Shown in pieces: positions 54,732-63,886 of a DNA stretch of 64,000 bases; position 1 is the first letter of the stretch, and the number at the start of each line of letters is the position of its first letter. The translations under genes and the position numbers were made by a program. The stretch is taken from contig CP124529.1 in NCBI GenBank assembly GCA_029953615.1, positions 4,924,494 to 4,988,493 of the forward strand. The letters are read 5' to 3'. The notes beneath the pieces were generated by a model. That model was not told where the DNA came from, made no database searches, and saw only the letters and a program-made list of their open reading frames with translations. This DNA is from Pseudomonas putida. Its GTDB lineage: Bacteria > Pseudomonadota > Gammaproteobacteria > Pseudomonadales > Pseudomonadaceae.

Positions 54732-56022
54732 GCCGCGCATTGTGGTGCTGGGCGCCGGCCCTGCCGGTGCAGCTACTGCTGTTGGCCTGCGTCGGCTAGG
54801 ATACGCCGTAACGGTGGTGTCGGATTGGCGCCGCTTTGCGGCAGTCGAAGGGGTATCCCAGCGGGTACTGGAAGGCTTGCGTCACGCAGGCCTTGGCGGG
54901 GCCTTGAGCCAGGCGGCCATGCCGGCCAGCAGACAGGTACGCTGGAACGGCCAACACCTGCAAATGAACCAGGAATTTTTGCTGGACCGGCAACGGTTTG
55001 ACCGGGCGTTGCGGGGCGACCTTCAACGCGCGGGCGTGAGCGTGGTCGAGGGGCGGGTGCGCGAGGTCGCTCACGAAGGTGGTCATCGTGTTCGTCTGGA
55101 GGATGGGCAGGTGCTGGAGGCCGACTTCCTGGTCGAGGCCCGAGGCCGCCAGGCTCCATTGGCGGCAGACCGCCTTCGTGGGCCGGAGACGGTCAGCCTG
55201 CTCAATGTCTGGCAGGGCAGTCCTGGGGCACCAGCATCAGCGGTGGAAAGCCTTGCGGATGGCTGGGCGTGGATGGCGCGGCTGGAAGATGGTCGCTGCT
55301 ACTGGCAGGTCACCCTGGACGCTGCTGGATTGCCGGGCAAGGCCGGGTTGGCGGATTACTGTGCGGCCCGGCGTGGCTGCAGCACGCTGGTGGCCGAGCT
55401 GTTCGATCAGCAGGCACTGGCGCCAGCACAAGTGCATGCACGTAGCAGCACCGCGATCCTGGCCGGTGAGTGTGTCGGGCAGGACTGGATACGGGTGGGT
55501 GATGCCGCGATGGCGGTTGATCCGCTGTCGGGCAACGGGATTTTCCAGTCGCTGTCTTCGGCGTTGCAGGCGCCGGTGGTGATCAATACGTTGCTGCGCA
55601 GGCCTGAGCGGGCAGAGCTGGCGCGGCAGTTTCACCAGCAGCGGGTGGAGCAGCTGTTCTTGCGCTTTGCCCGGATCGGGCGGGATTTCTACGGGCAGGA
55701 GCAGAGTCGGGCGGGGCAGCCGTTCTGGGATCAGCGCCAGGGCTGGCCGGATGCGCAGCCAATGCACCTGGCCGCTGATTGGAACGCAGTACGGGTAGAG
55801 CGGCGGCCTGTACTGCGTGATGGGCTGGTGGATGAGGCCGAGGTGGTGGTGACGGCGGACCAGCCGTTGGGAGTGTGGCATTTGCAGGGGGTGGAGTTGG
55901 CGCCACTCGTGCAGCGCATCCAGTCGGGTATGGCTTTACAAGAGGCATTAGCGCCTTGGCCAATAGAGCAGCAAGCCATGCTGCGACGCTGGTTGGCGGA
56001 TCAAGGTCATAACGCTTTTTGA
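54724..56022 (+). CDS. qhpG: FAD-dependent monooxygenase, QhpG-like
   Basis: This 432-residue flavoprotein has the FAD-binding GxGxxG region VVLGAGPAGAATAVGLRRLGY. The second FAD motif is in VGDAAMAVDPLSGNGIFQSLSSAL. QhpG dihydroxylates the tryptophan in the gamma subunit that becomes cysteine tryptophylquinone. It overlaps qhpE. Immediately downstream the locus is interrupted by an aldehyde dehydrogenase fragment and an RHS gene. Confidence 0.85.
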   Translation: MPEPRIVVLGAGPAGAATAVGLRRLGYAVTVVSDWRRFAAVEGVSQRVLEGLRHAGLGGALSQAAMPASRQVRWNGQHLQMNQEFLLDRQRFDRALRGDLQRAGVSVVEGRVREVAHEGGHRVRLEDGQVLEADFLVEARGRQAPLAADRLRGPETVSLLNVWQGSPGAPASAVESLADGWAWMARLEDGRCYWQVTLDAAGLPGKAGLADYCAARRGCSTLVAELFDQQALAPAQVHARSSTAILAGECVGQDWIRVGDAAMAVDPLSGNGIFQSLSSALQAPVVINTLLRRPERAELARQFHQQRVEQLFLRFARIGRDFYGQEQSRAGQPFWDQRQGWPDAQPMHLAADWNAVRVERRPVLRDGLVDEAEVVVTADQPLGVWHLQGVELAPLVQRIQSGMALQEALAPWPIEQQAMLRRWLADQGHNAF

Positions 56023-56040
56023 GTCATGTTCGACCTCGAC

Positions 56041-56192
56041 TCGTCGAGGTCATCGAACGGCATCGCCACCAGTACCGGGCCAAAGATTTCTTCCTGCACC
56101 AGGCGGTGGCGCTGGTCGATATCGAGAGTCACCGTCGGTTTGGCGAAGTAGCCCGGGCCGAAACCTTCGCCGCCACAGGCAATGGTCGCGCC
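56041..56192 (-). pseudogene. Aldehyde dehydrogenase gene fragment
   Basis: About 152 bp (in an open frame with GATIACGGEGFGPGYF and RLVQEEIFGPVLVAMPFDD) match the internal part 59097-59248 of the complete aldehyde dehydrogenase gene, in the same orientation, with scattered differences. Both ends stop abruptly, so it is a relic. Confidence 0.85.
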
Positions 56193-56353
56193 CTGCGAGG
56201 CGACCAGCAACAGGCAAGGGTGAGGCGCTGGCTATTGGAGCAGGGGTTCATCTGACAGTGTTTGGGGTACGGCGGAAAAGCTATCAAAATTGCCAGTTGT
56301 TGTCAGCGATTTAGCGATGTTTAGATTACGACATCAATCTCTCGAGAACAGCT

Positions 56354-57280
56354 ATGAAAAAGTTCTTTTTTTACCAAGGAGGCCAGCTTTCGGCTATCGG
56401 TTCGATTGGCCAGATTAGCGTAATCTTTCGAAGTGATGTTGCCCCACATGCTGAGCAGCGGGCGGGTGCTCCTGGCAAGACCGTGTTGCTGTCAGCCAGT
56501 GCCACAAATTCGATCATGCATGTGGAGCGCGCAGCCGTCTATGCACCTTACGGCTATTTTGACTTGTTGCGACATGGGGCTGTGCTGGCATTCAATGGTC
56601 AGGCACGTGATTCAATGACAGCGTGTGATCCGTTAGGGAATGGAAAGAGATCATACAGCTCGAAGCTGATGCGTTTCTTATCTCCTGATAACTACAGTCC
56701 CTTCGGTTTGGGTGGGATAAATACATATGTCTACTGTAGTAATGATCCGGTCAACTTTACGGATCCGAGTGGAAGTATAAAGTATCGAATTATTATGAAT
56801 GGGAGACGTGCCCCCTCAATTCCACCGTCAGCCCCTAACGCTATAGCACGAGATCGTTCCCGGCCAGTCGCACATGTCCTACCGATGCGCAACGGCGAGC
56901 CTGTACAGCGGCTAGTGCAAGCTGGACCCGCTCAGCAGCCTGCACTTCGAGAGGGCGCACCTGGAATAGCCGATCGCTCGAATCACTTGCTGGAACAATT
57001 TACGGCTGAAGAGCGACAAATGGCTAGTAATATTATCGGGTTTTATAAAGTCTATAACCCCCGGGCCTCTCCTCAGCTAACCCGGCAGCAGAGTTTCTTT
57101 TCCGTTGTGGTTGCCAGGCATTTGAGGGTGGAAAGTGGTGGTGCATCACCTTTCGAAAGAAATGCAATTTTACTTAACATGAATAATATTACGCCTGAAG
57201 CAGCTGAGCATAATTTAAGTCGTGCAGAGCAGTGGGCCTCTTTCGCAACTGATTCATATCGTGCAAGAGCAAATCGATGA
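56354..57280 (+). CDS. Second orphan RHS-core protein
   Basis: This 308-residue protein has a core matching the first RHS protein (MRFLSPDNYSPFGLGGINTYVYCSNDPVNFTDPSGS near residue 110) and an unrelated C-terminal 170 residues. The latter hold a helical segment (LLEQFTAEERQMASNIIGFYKVYNPRAS) typical of a variable toxin module. There is no export signal and no obvious immunity gene in the 108 bp before the converging porin gene. Codon use is AT-richer than that of its neighbours. Confidence 0.8.
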   Translation: MKKFFFYQGGQLSAIGSIGQISVIFRSDVAPHAEQRAGAPGKTVLLSASATNSIMHVERAAVYAPYGYFDLLRHGAVLAFNGQARDSMTACDPLGNGKRSYSSKLMRFLSPDNYSPFGLGGINTYVYCSNDPVNFTDPSGSIKYRIIMNGRRAPSIPPSAPNAIARDRSRPVAHVLPMRNGEPVQRLVQAGPAQQPALREGAPGIADRSNHLLEQFTAEERQMASNIIGFYKVYNPRASPQLTRQQSFFSVVVARHLRVESGGASPFERNAILLNMNNITPEAAEHNLSRAEQWASFATDSYRARANR

Positions 57281-57388
57281 GGCGTGTTGATTGTTTCGCG
57301 CAGGCCTCGGCGCAGATAACGTTGGCCTGACGCGATCAGAGTTGCAGGGTAAATTTATGGCCCTTTTACGCGGTCTCGGCATTGTGAG

Positions 57389-58702
57389 TTAGAAGAAAGA
57401 GCCTATGATTAATTGCATGTAGGCTCCGGTATCTCGCCCGCCCAGTTGTGTGCCACCATTGTCCGCGCTGCGTTCGGGTTTATAGAACCCCACCAGCGGG
57501 CTGATCAGCAGGTGGTCGTTGACCATCCATTCCACATACAGGTCGAATTCCCGCCCGCCCAGATTACCCCGGTCGGTATCCAGCGTATCGAAGTCGAAGT
57601 ACAGCGCGCCGAAACTCAGGTTATCCCGTGGCTTGCCCTTCAGCGCCACGTGGTGCACCTGGCTGTTCTTGTTGAACGGCCCGGCATAGTTGGCCGCCAC
57701 TTCACCCTGGAACCAGGTGCCATAACCCCGGCTCAAGCCATAGAACAGCGGGTCGAAGTCTTCGGAAAAGCGGCTGTAACGGTAGGTGGCGGTCGGTGTC
57801 CAGGGCAGCGTGGAGAAGGTCCAGTTGCCCTCCAGGTACCAGGCGTTCTCGCGCCCGCCGGTGCGGTCCTGGGTCACGTATTCGGCGGCCAGTTCCAGGT
57901 CTTTCACGCCCAGGTTGCCGCGCCCGCGCAGGCTGGCGGTGTCCATGCCGTCGCGGTGCTCCAGGCCCAACAGCTGCGCGTAGCGCTGGTCCACGTCGAG
58001 GCCGCGGATCCAGCTCAGGCCCACGGTGCCGGCATCGGCGACGTGCTCCAGGTTGGCCACTGCCAGCGAAGTGTCGGCCTGGTAGTGGTTGTCGGACTTC
58101 AGCCACATCAGGTCGCTGCGCCAGCCCTGTTTGCCGCCCAGGCGCAGCACCGCCGTGCGGTCGAAGGCCTTGCGCGCGGCAAGGTAGTAGGCGCCGCCGC
58201 GGTCGAAGTTGGCGCCCAGGTCGACCTTGCCCAGGTTGACCGGGTCGCCCTGGATCAGGAAACCGTCACCCAGGGTCACCACCTGACGCCCACCGGAAAT
58301 GTCCACGCCGTCTTCGCCCAGGGCCGGGAACAGGTTGGCCGAGCGCCAGCCGAGGTACAGGTCTTCGATGGCGGTTCGGCGCTCATCGCCCAGGGTAAGC
58401 CCGGCGGCATCGCCATCGCCCCAGGTGGCGGAGCTGAGCAGGTTGAAGGCGCCGTACAGTGCGCCACTGTCGGCCAGCGCCTGGCTGCCGCTGAGGCCGT
58501 ACTTGACGTAGCCCTCCTGCCAGGCGCTGCTGCCGGGCTTGCGGTTGCCGGCCAGGTTGTAGCTCTCGTCGCTGTGGAAGGTGCCGAACAGGGCTTCGAG
58601 GTCGGCGTTGAGGGTGGTGCCGTCGTGGTTGTACAGCTCGTAGGCCTGGGTGACCGGGGCGGCGAACAGCAGGGCCAATGTGCAGGCGAGTTTGTGCCTC
58701 AT
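57389..58702 (-). CDS. Outer-membrane porin (alginate-export/OprD-like barrel)
   Basis: This 437-residue barrel protein has a signal peptide (HKLACTLALLFAAPVTQA) and many alternating beta-strands. It ends in Phe (QLIIGSFF), as outer-membrane barrels do. It lies just after the amine-pathway aldehyde dehydrogenase gene on the same strand, so it may admit amines or their products; that is inferred from position. The ATG at 58702 has GGAG upstream; a second ATG four codons earlier is possible. Confidence 0.8.
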   Translation of the reverse strand: MRHKLACTLALLFAAPVTQAYELYNHDGTTLNADLEALFGTFHSDESYNLAGNRKPGSSAWQEGYVKYGLSGSQALADSGALYGAFNLLSSATWGDGDAAGLTLGDERRTAIEDLYLGWRSANLFPALGEDGVDISGGRQVVTLGDGFLIQGDPVNLGKVDLGANFDRGGAYYLAARKAFDRTAVLRLGGKQGWRSDLMWLKSDNHYQADTSLAVANLEHVADAGTVGLSWIRGLDVDQRYAQLLGLEHRDGMDTASLRGRGNLGVKDLELAAEYVTQDRTGGRENAWYLEGNWTFSTLPWTPTATYRYSRFSEDFDPLFYGLSRGYGTWFQGEVAANYAGPFNKNSQVHHVALKGKPRDNLSFGALYFDFDTLDTDRGNLGGREFDLYVEWMVNDHLLISPLVGFYKPERSADNGGTQLGGRDTGAYMQLIIGSFF

Positions 58703-58742
58703 GGTGTGCTCCATGGTTATTGTTGTTTTTGGGTTGCCTGTG

Positions 58743-58848
58743 CCGGCCTTTTCGCGGGTGAACCCGCTCCCACAGGGATCCCACGATGTTCAGACCTGTG
58801 GTGATCCTGTGGGAGCGGGTTCACCCGCGAAAGGGCCGGTACAGGCTG
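58743..58848. repeat. Inverted REP pair
   Basis: TTTTCGCGGGTGAACCCGCT (58749-) and CTGTGGGAGCGGGTTCACCC (58808-) lie between the porin and aldehyde dehydrogenase genes. The arms carry the GGTGAACC core variant. Confidence 0.9.
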
Positions 58849-58852
58849 AAGA

Positions 58853-60346
58853 TCAGAGCTTGATCAACACCGACTTGAGCTCGGTGTAATGCTCGATGGC
58901 AGCTGCCCCCATTTCACGGCCCACGCCGGACATCTTGTAGCCGCCAAACGGCAAGGCAGGGTCGAGGGCGCTGTGGCAGTTGACCCACACCGACCCCGAC
59001 TTGATGCGCGGGATCATCCGGTGCACGGCGGACAGGTCGTTGGACCAGATACTCGCACCCAGGCCGTAGGGGTTGTCGTTGGCCATGCCGATCACTTCGT
59101 CGATGTCATCGAACGGCATGGCCACCAGCACCGGCCCGAAGATTTCTTCCTGTACCAGGCGGTGGCGCTGGTCGACATCGACGATCACGGTCGGCTTGAC
59201 GAAGTAGCCTGGCCCGAAGCCCTCGCCACCACAGGCGATGGTCGCGCCAAGCTCGCGGCCAAGCTCGATGTAGCCGGTGACGCGGTCCTGCTGCTTGGCC
59301 GAGATCAGCGGGCCCATCTGCACCGCCGGGTCCAGCCCGCTACCCAGCTTCATGCCATTGGCGATGCCGGCGATGTCGGCCACCACATTGTCGAAATGCT
59401 TGCGGTGCACATACAGCCGCGAGCCGGCGCAGCACACCTGGCCCTGGTTGAAGAAGATTGCCGTGGCTGCGCCGGCGGCGGCTTCCTGCAGGTTGGCGTC
59501 GGGCATGACGATGGTTGGCGACTTGCCGCCGAGCTCCAGGGTGACGCGGGTCATGTTGTCCATGGCCGCCTTGCCGATCAGCTTGCCGACTTCGGTGGAG
59601 CCGGTGAAGGTCAGTTTGTCCACGCCGGGATGGCGGCTAAGCGCGGCGCCGGCGTTCAGGCCGGTGCCGGTTACGACGTTGAACACGCCAGCAGGGTAGC
59701 CGGCTTCGTCGACCAACTCAGCCAGCTTGAGCACGCTCAGCGGTGTTTCGTCGGCGGGCTTGAGCACGACGGTGCAGCCGGTGGCCAGGGCCGGGCCGAG
59801 CTTCCAGCAGGCGAGCAGCAACGGGAAGTTCCAGGCGACGATGGCGCCGACCACGCCCACTGCCTCGCGCCGTACGAAACCATGGAACTGGTCGTTGGGC
59901 ATCAACGGCATCGACGCCTCGACGGTGCTACCCTCGATCTTGGTGGCCCAGCCGGCCATGTAGCGCAGGAAGTCGATGGCCAGTTGCACGTCCATTACCT
60001 GGGCCACGGCGGCACTCTTGCCATTGTTCAGGCATTCCAGTTCGGCCAGCTGGCGGGCGTCGCGCTCCATCAGGTCGGCCAGGCGCCACAGCAAGTTCTG
60101 CCGTTCTCGCGGGCGCAGGCGGCTCCATGGCGAATCATCGAAGGCCTGGCGTGCGGCGCGCACCGCGCGGTCGACATCCTCGGCCTCGGCGGCGGGCACT
60201 TCACCCAGCACCTCGCCAGTGGCCGGGTTGCGGAACGACAGGGTGCGACCGCTGGCGGCGTCCTGCCAGTCGGCGCCGATGCGCATCTTCAGCTTGCGTT
60301 CGAGAAAGGCGCGGGTAGCGGGCAGGATGGGCAGTTCGGAAAGCAT
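58853..60346 (-). CDS. NAD-dependent aldehyde dehydrogenase (phenylacetaldehyde-type)
   Basis: This 497-residue ALDH is complete: cofactor loop FTGSTEVGKLIGKAA, catalytic Glu in VTLELGGKSPTIV, catalytic Cys in NQGQVCCAGSRLYV, and EEIFGPVLVAMPFDD. Beside the quinohemoprotein amine dehydrogenase genes it most likely oxidises aldehydes released from amines, such as phenylacetaldehyde. The ATG at 60346 gives normal family length, although the frame is open to 60487. Confidence 0.9.
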   Translation of the reverse strand: MLSELPILPATRAFLERKLKMRIGADWQDAASGRTLSFRNPATGEVLGEVPAAEAEDVDRAVRAARQAFDDSPWSRLRPRERQNLLWRLADLMERDARQLAELECLNNGKSAAVAQVMDVQLAIDFLRYMAGWATKIEGSTVEASMPLMPNDQFHGFVRREAVGVVGAIVAWNFPLLLACWKLGPALATGCTVVLKPADETPLSVLKLAELVDEAGYPAGVFNVVTGTGLNAGAALSRHPGVDKLTFTGSTEVGKLIGKAAMDNMTRVTLELGGKSPTIVMPDANLQEAAAGAATAIFFNQGQVCCAGSRLYVHRKHFDNVVADIAGIANGMKLGSGLDPAVQMGPLISAKQQDRVTGYIELGRELGATIACGGEGFGPGYFVKPTVIVDVDQRHRLVQEEIFGPVLVAMPFDDIDEVIGMANDNPYGLGASIWSNDLSAVHRMIPRIKSGSVWVNCHSALDPALPFGGYKMSGVGREMGAAAIEHYTELKSVLIKL

Positions 60347-60525
60347 GGGGCGGTGCCTCTTGTCATTGGATGTGACAGGCATAGGCGCAATGGGCGTGCC
60401 AAGGTCGGTAGGTGGCTGCAAACCTTTGAACAGGTTGGGTTTTGTCCTGCTGCAAGGTTGGAATTGCAGGCCTGCGCTGTTGCACATTGAGACGGTGTGA
60501 GACGGTGGTGAAACAGTGGCTGTTC

Positions 60526-60632
60526 CGGCCTCTTCGCGGGCGCGCCCGCTCCCACAGGTTAACCACTGCCTTGAAGACCTGTGCCGTCTCTGTGGGAGCT
60601 GGCTTGCCGGCGATAGGCCTGCGCAGCAGGCC
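60526..60632. repeat. Inverted REP pair in the divergent qhpA region
   Basis: CCTCTTCGCGGGCGCGCCCG (60531-) and CTGTGGGAGCTGGCTTGCCG (60591-) are of two different REP classes facing each other. Confidence 0.85.
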
Positions 60633-60748
60633 CTGTCTCAGGATGAAACACCCTGTCGCGAAATGGCACGCTGCAATTGGCCATACCGGCTGCTGGCCAA
60701 GGCCCGAAAACAGGCTAAAAGGTTGAAAGGAAACGCTTTTACAGCACC

Positions 60749-60764
60749 TGGCACAGTTCCTGTA
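60749..60764 (+). promoter_or_regulatory. Possible sigma-54 promoter of the QHNDH genes
   Basis: TGGCACAGTTCCTGTA fits the -24 half perfectly. At -12 it has GT instead of GC at the right spacing. With a sigma-54 activator gene in the same locus this is a plausible but imperfect site. Confidence 0.4.
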
Positions 60765-60840
60765 TCGCAACCGTCACATGCACACCTGCTGTACCAAAGC
60801 GTGCGAAAACGATAAGAACAACAACCGTGGAGGTCTGACC

Positions 60841-62406
60841 TTGAAGACGACTCGACTCCGGCGGCATGCGGGCAAACTGGCGCTGGTCGCCGCCGCGCTG
60901 CTGAGCACCCAGGCCATGGCGGCCGAGCAGGGCCCGAGCCTGTTGCAGAACAAGTGCATGGGGTGCCATATCCCTGAAGGCAACGACACCTATAGCCGTA
61001 TCAGCCACCAGCGTAAAACGCCGGAAGGCTGGCTGATGAGCATCGCCCGCATGCAGGTGATGCACGGCCTGCAGATCAGCGATGACGACCGCCGCACGCT
61101 GGTCAAGTACCTGGCCGACAAGCAGGGCCTGGCGCCTGGCGAGACCGATGGCGTGCGCTACGCCATGGAGCGCCGGCTCAACACTGTCGAGCACTTCGAC
61201 GCCCAGCTCAGTGAAACCTGTGGCCGGTGCCACTCCGGTGCCCGTGTTGCCTTGCAACGGCGCCCGGCCAAGGAGTGGGAACACCTGGTCAACTTCCACC
61301 TCGGCCAATGGCCGTCCCTTGAATACCAGGCCCAGGCGCGTGACCGCGACTGGCTGCCGATTGCGCTCCAGCAAGTAGTACCCGAGCTGGCCAAGCGTTA
61401 CCCGATGGAAAACGCGGCCTGGGCCGAATGGCAGAAAGCCAAGCCCAAGGCTGACGCACTTTCCGGGCAGTGGGCCTTCAGCGGCCACATGCTGGCCAAG
61501 GGTGATGTGCGCGGGGTAATGAGCGTTGCCGCCGACGAGGACGATACTTTCAAGGTCGAGGTCAAGGGCGCTTACGCTGACGGCACGCCGTTCAACGGCA
61601 GCGGCTCGGCAATCCTCTACAACGGCTATGAATGGCGCGGCAACGTCAAGGTTGGCGACGCCAACCTGCGTCAGGTGTTCGCCGCGCTGGATGGCGAAAT
61701 GAAAGGCCGCATGTTCGAGGCCGAACACGATGAGCGTGGCCTGGACTTCACCGCTGTGAAGGAGGGCAAGGCGCACTTGCTGGCGGTACAACCGGCGTTC
61801 ATCAAGGCCGGCGCCGAGAGCGAAATCACCTTGGTCGGCAGCGGCCTGACTGGCAAGCCAGACCTGGGCGCTGGCGTGGAAGTGAGCGAAGTGCTGGAGC
61901 AGACCCCAACCCTGGTACGGGTCAAGGCCCGGGCTGCGGCAGATGCCAAGCCTGGCCAGCGTGAGGTCGCGGTGGGTGGGCTCAAGGGTGTCAACCTGGC
62001 GGTCTACGACAAGGTCGACGAAGTGAAGGTAGTACCGGCGTTCTCCATTGCCCGCATTGGCGAGAACGGCGCTTCGGTGCCGAAGGTGCAGGGCCGTTTC
62101 GAGGCCGAGGCCTGGGGTAAAGATGCCAACGGCCAGCCGCTACGCATCGGCTACCTGCCGGCCAGCTGGAAGGTCGAGCCGTTCAACGAGCGGGCGGTCG
62201 AGGATGAAGACGTCAAGTTCGCCGGGCAGATGCAGGCCGATGGCGTGTTCGTGCCAGGCGGTGCCGGGCCTAACCCCGAGCGCAAGATGATGACCAACAA
62301 CGCCGGTAACCTGAAGGTCATCGCCACTCTGGCCGACGGCGGCCAGACCGGCGAAGGACACATGATCGTCACCGTACAGCGCTGGAACAACCCGCCGCTG
62401 CCGTAA
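60841..62406 (+). CDS. qhpA: Quinohemoprotein amine dehydrogenase alpha subunit (dihaem)
   Basis: This 521-residue periplasmic subunit has a signal peptide (LALVAAALLSTQAMA). Two c-type haem sites are visible, NKCMGCHIPEG and ETCGRCHSGA (CxxCH twice). Beta-domains follow, as in QHNDH alpha (also called peaA in P. putida). It passes electrons from the quinone in the gamma subunit. The start is a TTG at 60841 behind GGAGG; codons further upstream give no signal-peptide logic. Confidence 0.92.
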   Translation: MKTTRLRRHAGKLALVAAALLSTQAMAAEQGPSLLQNKCMGCHIPEGNDTYSRISHQRKTPEGWLMSIARMQVMHGLQISDDDRRTLVKYLADKQGLAPGETDGVRYAMERRLNTVEHFDAQLSETCGRCHSGARVALQRRPAKEWEHLVNFHLGQWPSLEYQAQARDRDWLPIALQQVVPELAKRYPMENAAWAEWQKAKPKADALSGQWAFSGHMLAKGDVRGVMSVAADEDDTFKVEVKGAYADGTPFNGSGSAILYNGYEWRGNVKVGDANLRQVFAALDGEMKGRMFEAEHDERGLDFTAVKEGKAHLLAVQPAFIKAGAESEITLVGSGLTGKPDLGAGVEVSEVLEQTPTLVRVKARAAADAKPGQREVAVGGLKGVNLAVYDKVDEVKVVPAFSIARIGENGASVPKVQGRFEAEAWGKDANGQPLRIGYLPASWKVEPFNERAVEDEDVKFAGQMQADGVFVPGGAGPNPERKMMTNNAGNLKVIATLADGGQTGEGHMIVTVQRWNNPPLP

Positions 62407-62454
62407 CGGCAGGGCGCAACGGTTTTCCAACGGATCGATTATCGGGAGGTCGCC

Positions 62455-63885
62455 ATGGGCGTACTACTGAACCTGGTCGAACGCAACCTGCATGAAGTGC
62501 AGGTCGATGCCGACCGCATGCTGTTCCATATACCCAGCAGTTCGCTGTTTGCCACCGATGCGGTGACCGGCAGCATCATCGACGCCTTGCGCCAGCAAGG
62601 CTGCTCGGCCGAGGAGCTGATGCAGCGCCTTGGCCAGCAGTTTGCGGGCGACGATATCCAGGACACCCTGCGCGAGCTGATCGCGCTGGAGCTGGTCAGC
62701 GACGGCTCGCCGCTGACCCCGGAAATCGCCCTCAAGCAGGTCGAGCGCACCGCGCTGAACACCGTGGTGCTCAACGTCAACACTGGCTGCAACCTCAGCT
62801 GCACCTATTGCTACAAGGAAGACCTGGACAAGCCTTCCGCCGGCAAGAAGATGAGCACCGACACTGCCGAAGCCTCGGTAGAGATGCTGCTCAAGGAATC
62901 GCCCAACGAGGAACGCTACAGCGTGGTGTTCTTCGGTGGCGAGCCGCTGTCCAACCGGCCGTTGATCGAGCACATGGTGGCCTACTGCGAGCGGCGTTTC
63001 GCCGAGGCGGGCAAGCAGGTGGAGTTCATCATGACCACCAACGCCACCTTGCTTACCGAAGAGATCATCGACTGGCTCAACGCCCACCGCTTCGGCCTGT
63101 CGATCAGCATCGACGGCCCCAAGACCGTGCACGACCGCAACCGCATCACCGTGGGCGGGCAGGGCACCTATGACGTGGTGCGGCGCAAGGCGGACCTGCT
63201 GCTGTCGCGCTACACCAGCCGCCCGGTGGGCGCGCGGGTCACGCTGACCCGTGGCATCACCGACGTCGAGACCATCTGGAACCACCTGTTCAACGAACTG
63301 GGCTTCGCCGAAGTCGGCTTCGCCCCGGTCACCTCGGGTGACATGGCTGACTTCAATCTCACCGGCGAAGAGCTGGTGCAGGTGTTCGCCAACATGAAGG
63401 CGCTGGGTCGCAAATACCTGGAGGCGGCGCTGGATCACCGCAACATCGGCTTCTCCAACCTGCACCAGCTGATCACCGACATCCACGAAGGCCACAAGAA
63501 GGCCCTGCCGTGCGGTGCCGGCTTGAAGATGCTGGCGGTGGACCACGAGGGCGAGCTGAACCTGTGCCACCGCTTTACCGGCTCCAGCCTGCCGACCTTC
63601 GGCAATGTGCATCAGGGCGTGAAGCAGGCACAGCTCAACGACTTCCTGTCGCAGCGCCTGGACCGCAGCAACACCGGCTGCGACAGCTGCCGCATCCGCA
63701 ACCTGTGCTCCGGCGGCTGCTACCACGAAAGCTACGCCCGCTACGGCGACCCGCAGCACCCGACCTACCACTATTGCGAACTGATGCGCGACTGGGTCGA
63801 CTTCGGCATCGAAGTCTACAGCCGCATCATGGCCGCCAACCCGGCCTTCATCGATCGCTACATCACCCCGCGGAAGGCGCACTGA
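62455..63885 (+). CDS. qhpD: Radical SAM enzyme QhpD (thioether cross-link formation in the gamma subunit)
   Basis: This 476-residue radical SAM/SPASM maturase has the CxxxCxxC cluster site NLSCTYCYKED (within CNLSCTYC) near residue 112. FFGGEPLSN and a C-terminal SPASM-type cysteine set (CGAGLKMLAVDHEGELNLCHRF, CDSCRIRNLCSGGCYHESY) follow. The length equals known QhpD. It forms Cys-to-Asp/Glu thioether links in QhpC inside the cell, before export by QhpF. Confidence 0.93.
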   Translation: MGVLLNLVERNLHEVQVDADRMLFHIPSSSLFATDAVTGSIIDALRQQGCSAEELMQRLGQQFAGDDIQDTLRELIALELVSDGSPLTPEIALKQVERTALNTVVLNVNTGCNLSCTYCYKEDLDKPSAGKKMSTDTAEASVEMLLKESPNEERYSVVFFGGEPLSNRPLIEHMVAYCERRFAEAGKQVEFIMTTNATLLTEEIIDWLNAHRFGLSISIDGPKTVHDRNRITVGGQGTYDVVRRKADLLLSRYTSRPVGARVTLTRGITDVETIWNHLFNELGFAEVGFAPVTSGDMADFNLTGEELVQVFANMKALGRKYLEAALDHRNIGFSNLHQLITDIHEGHKKALPCGAGLKMLAVDHEGELNLCHRFTGSSLPTFGNVHQGVKQAQLNDFLSQRLDRSNTGCDSCRIRNLCSGGCYHESYARYGDPQHPTYHYCELMRDWVDFGIEVYSRIMAANPAFIDRYITPRKAH

Positions 63886-63886
63886 C

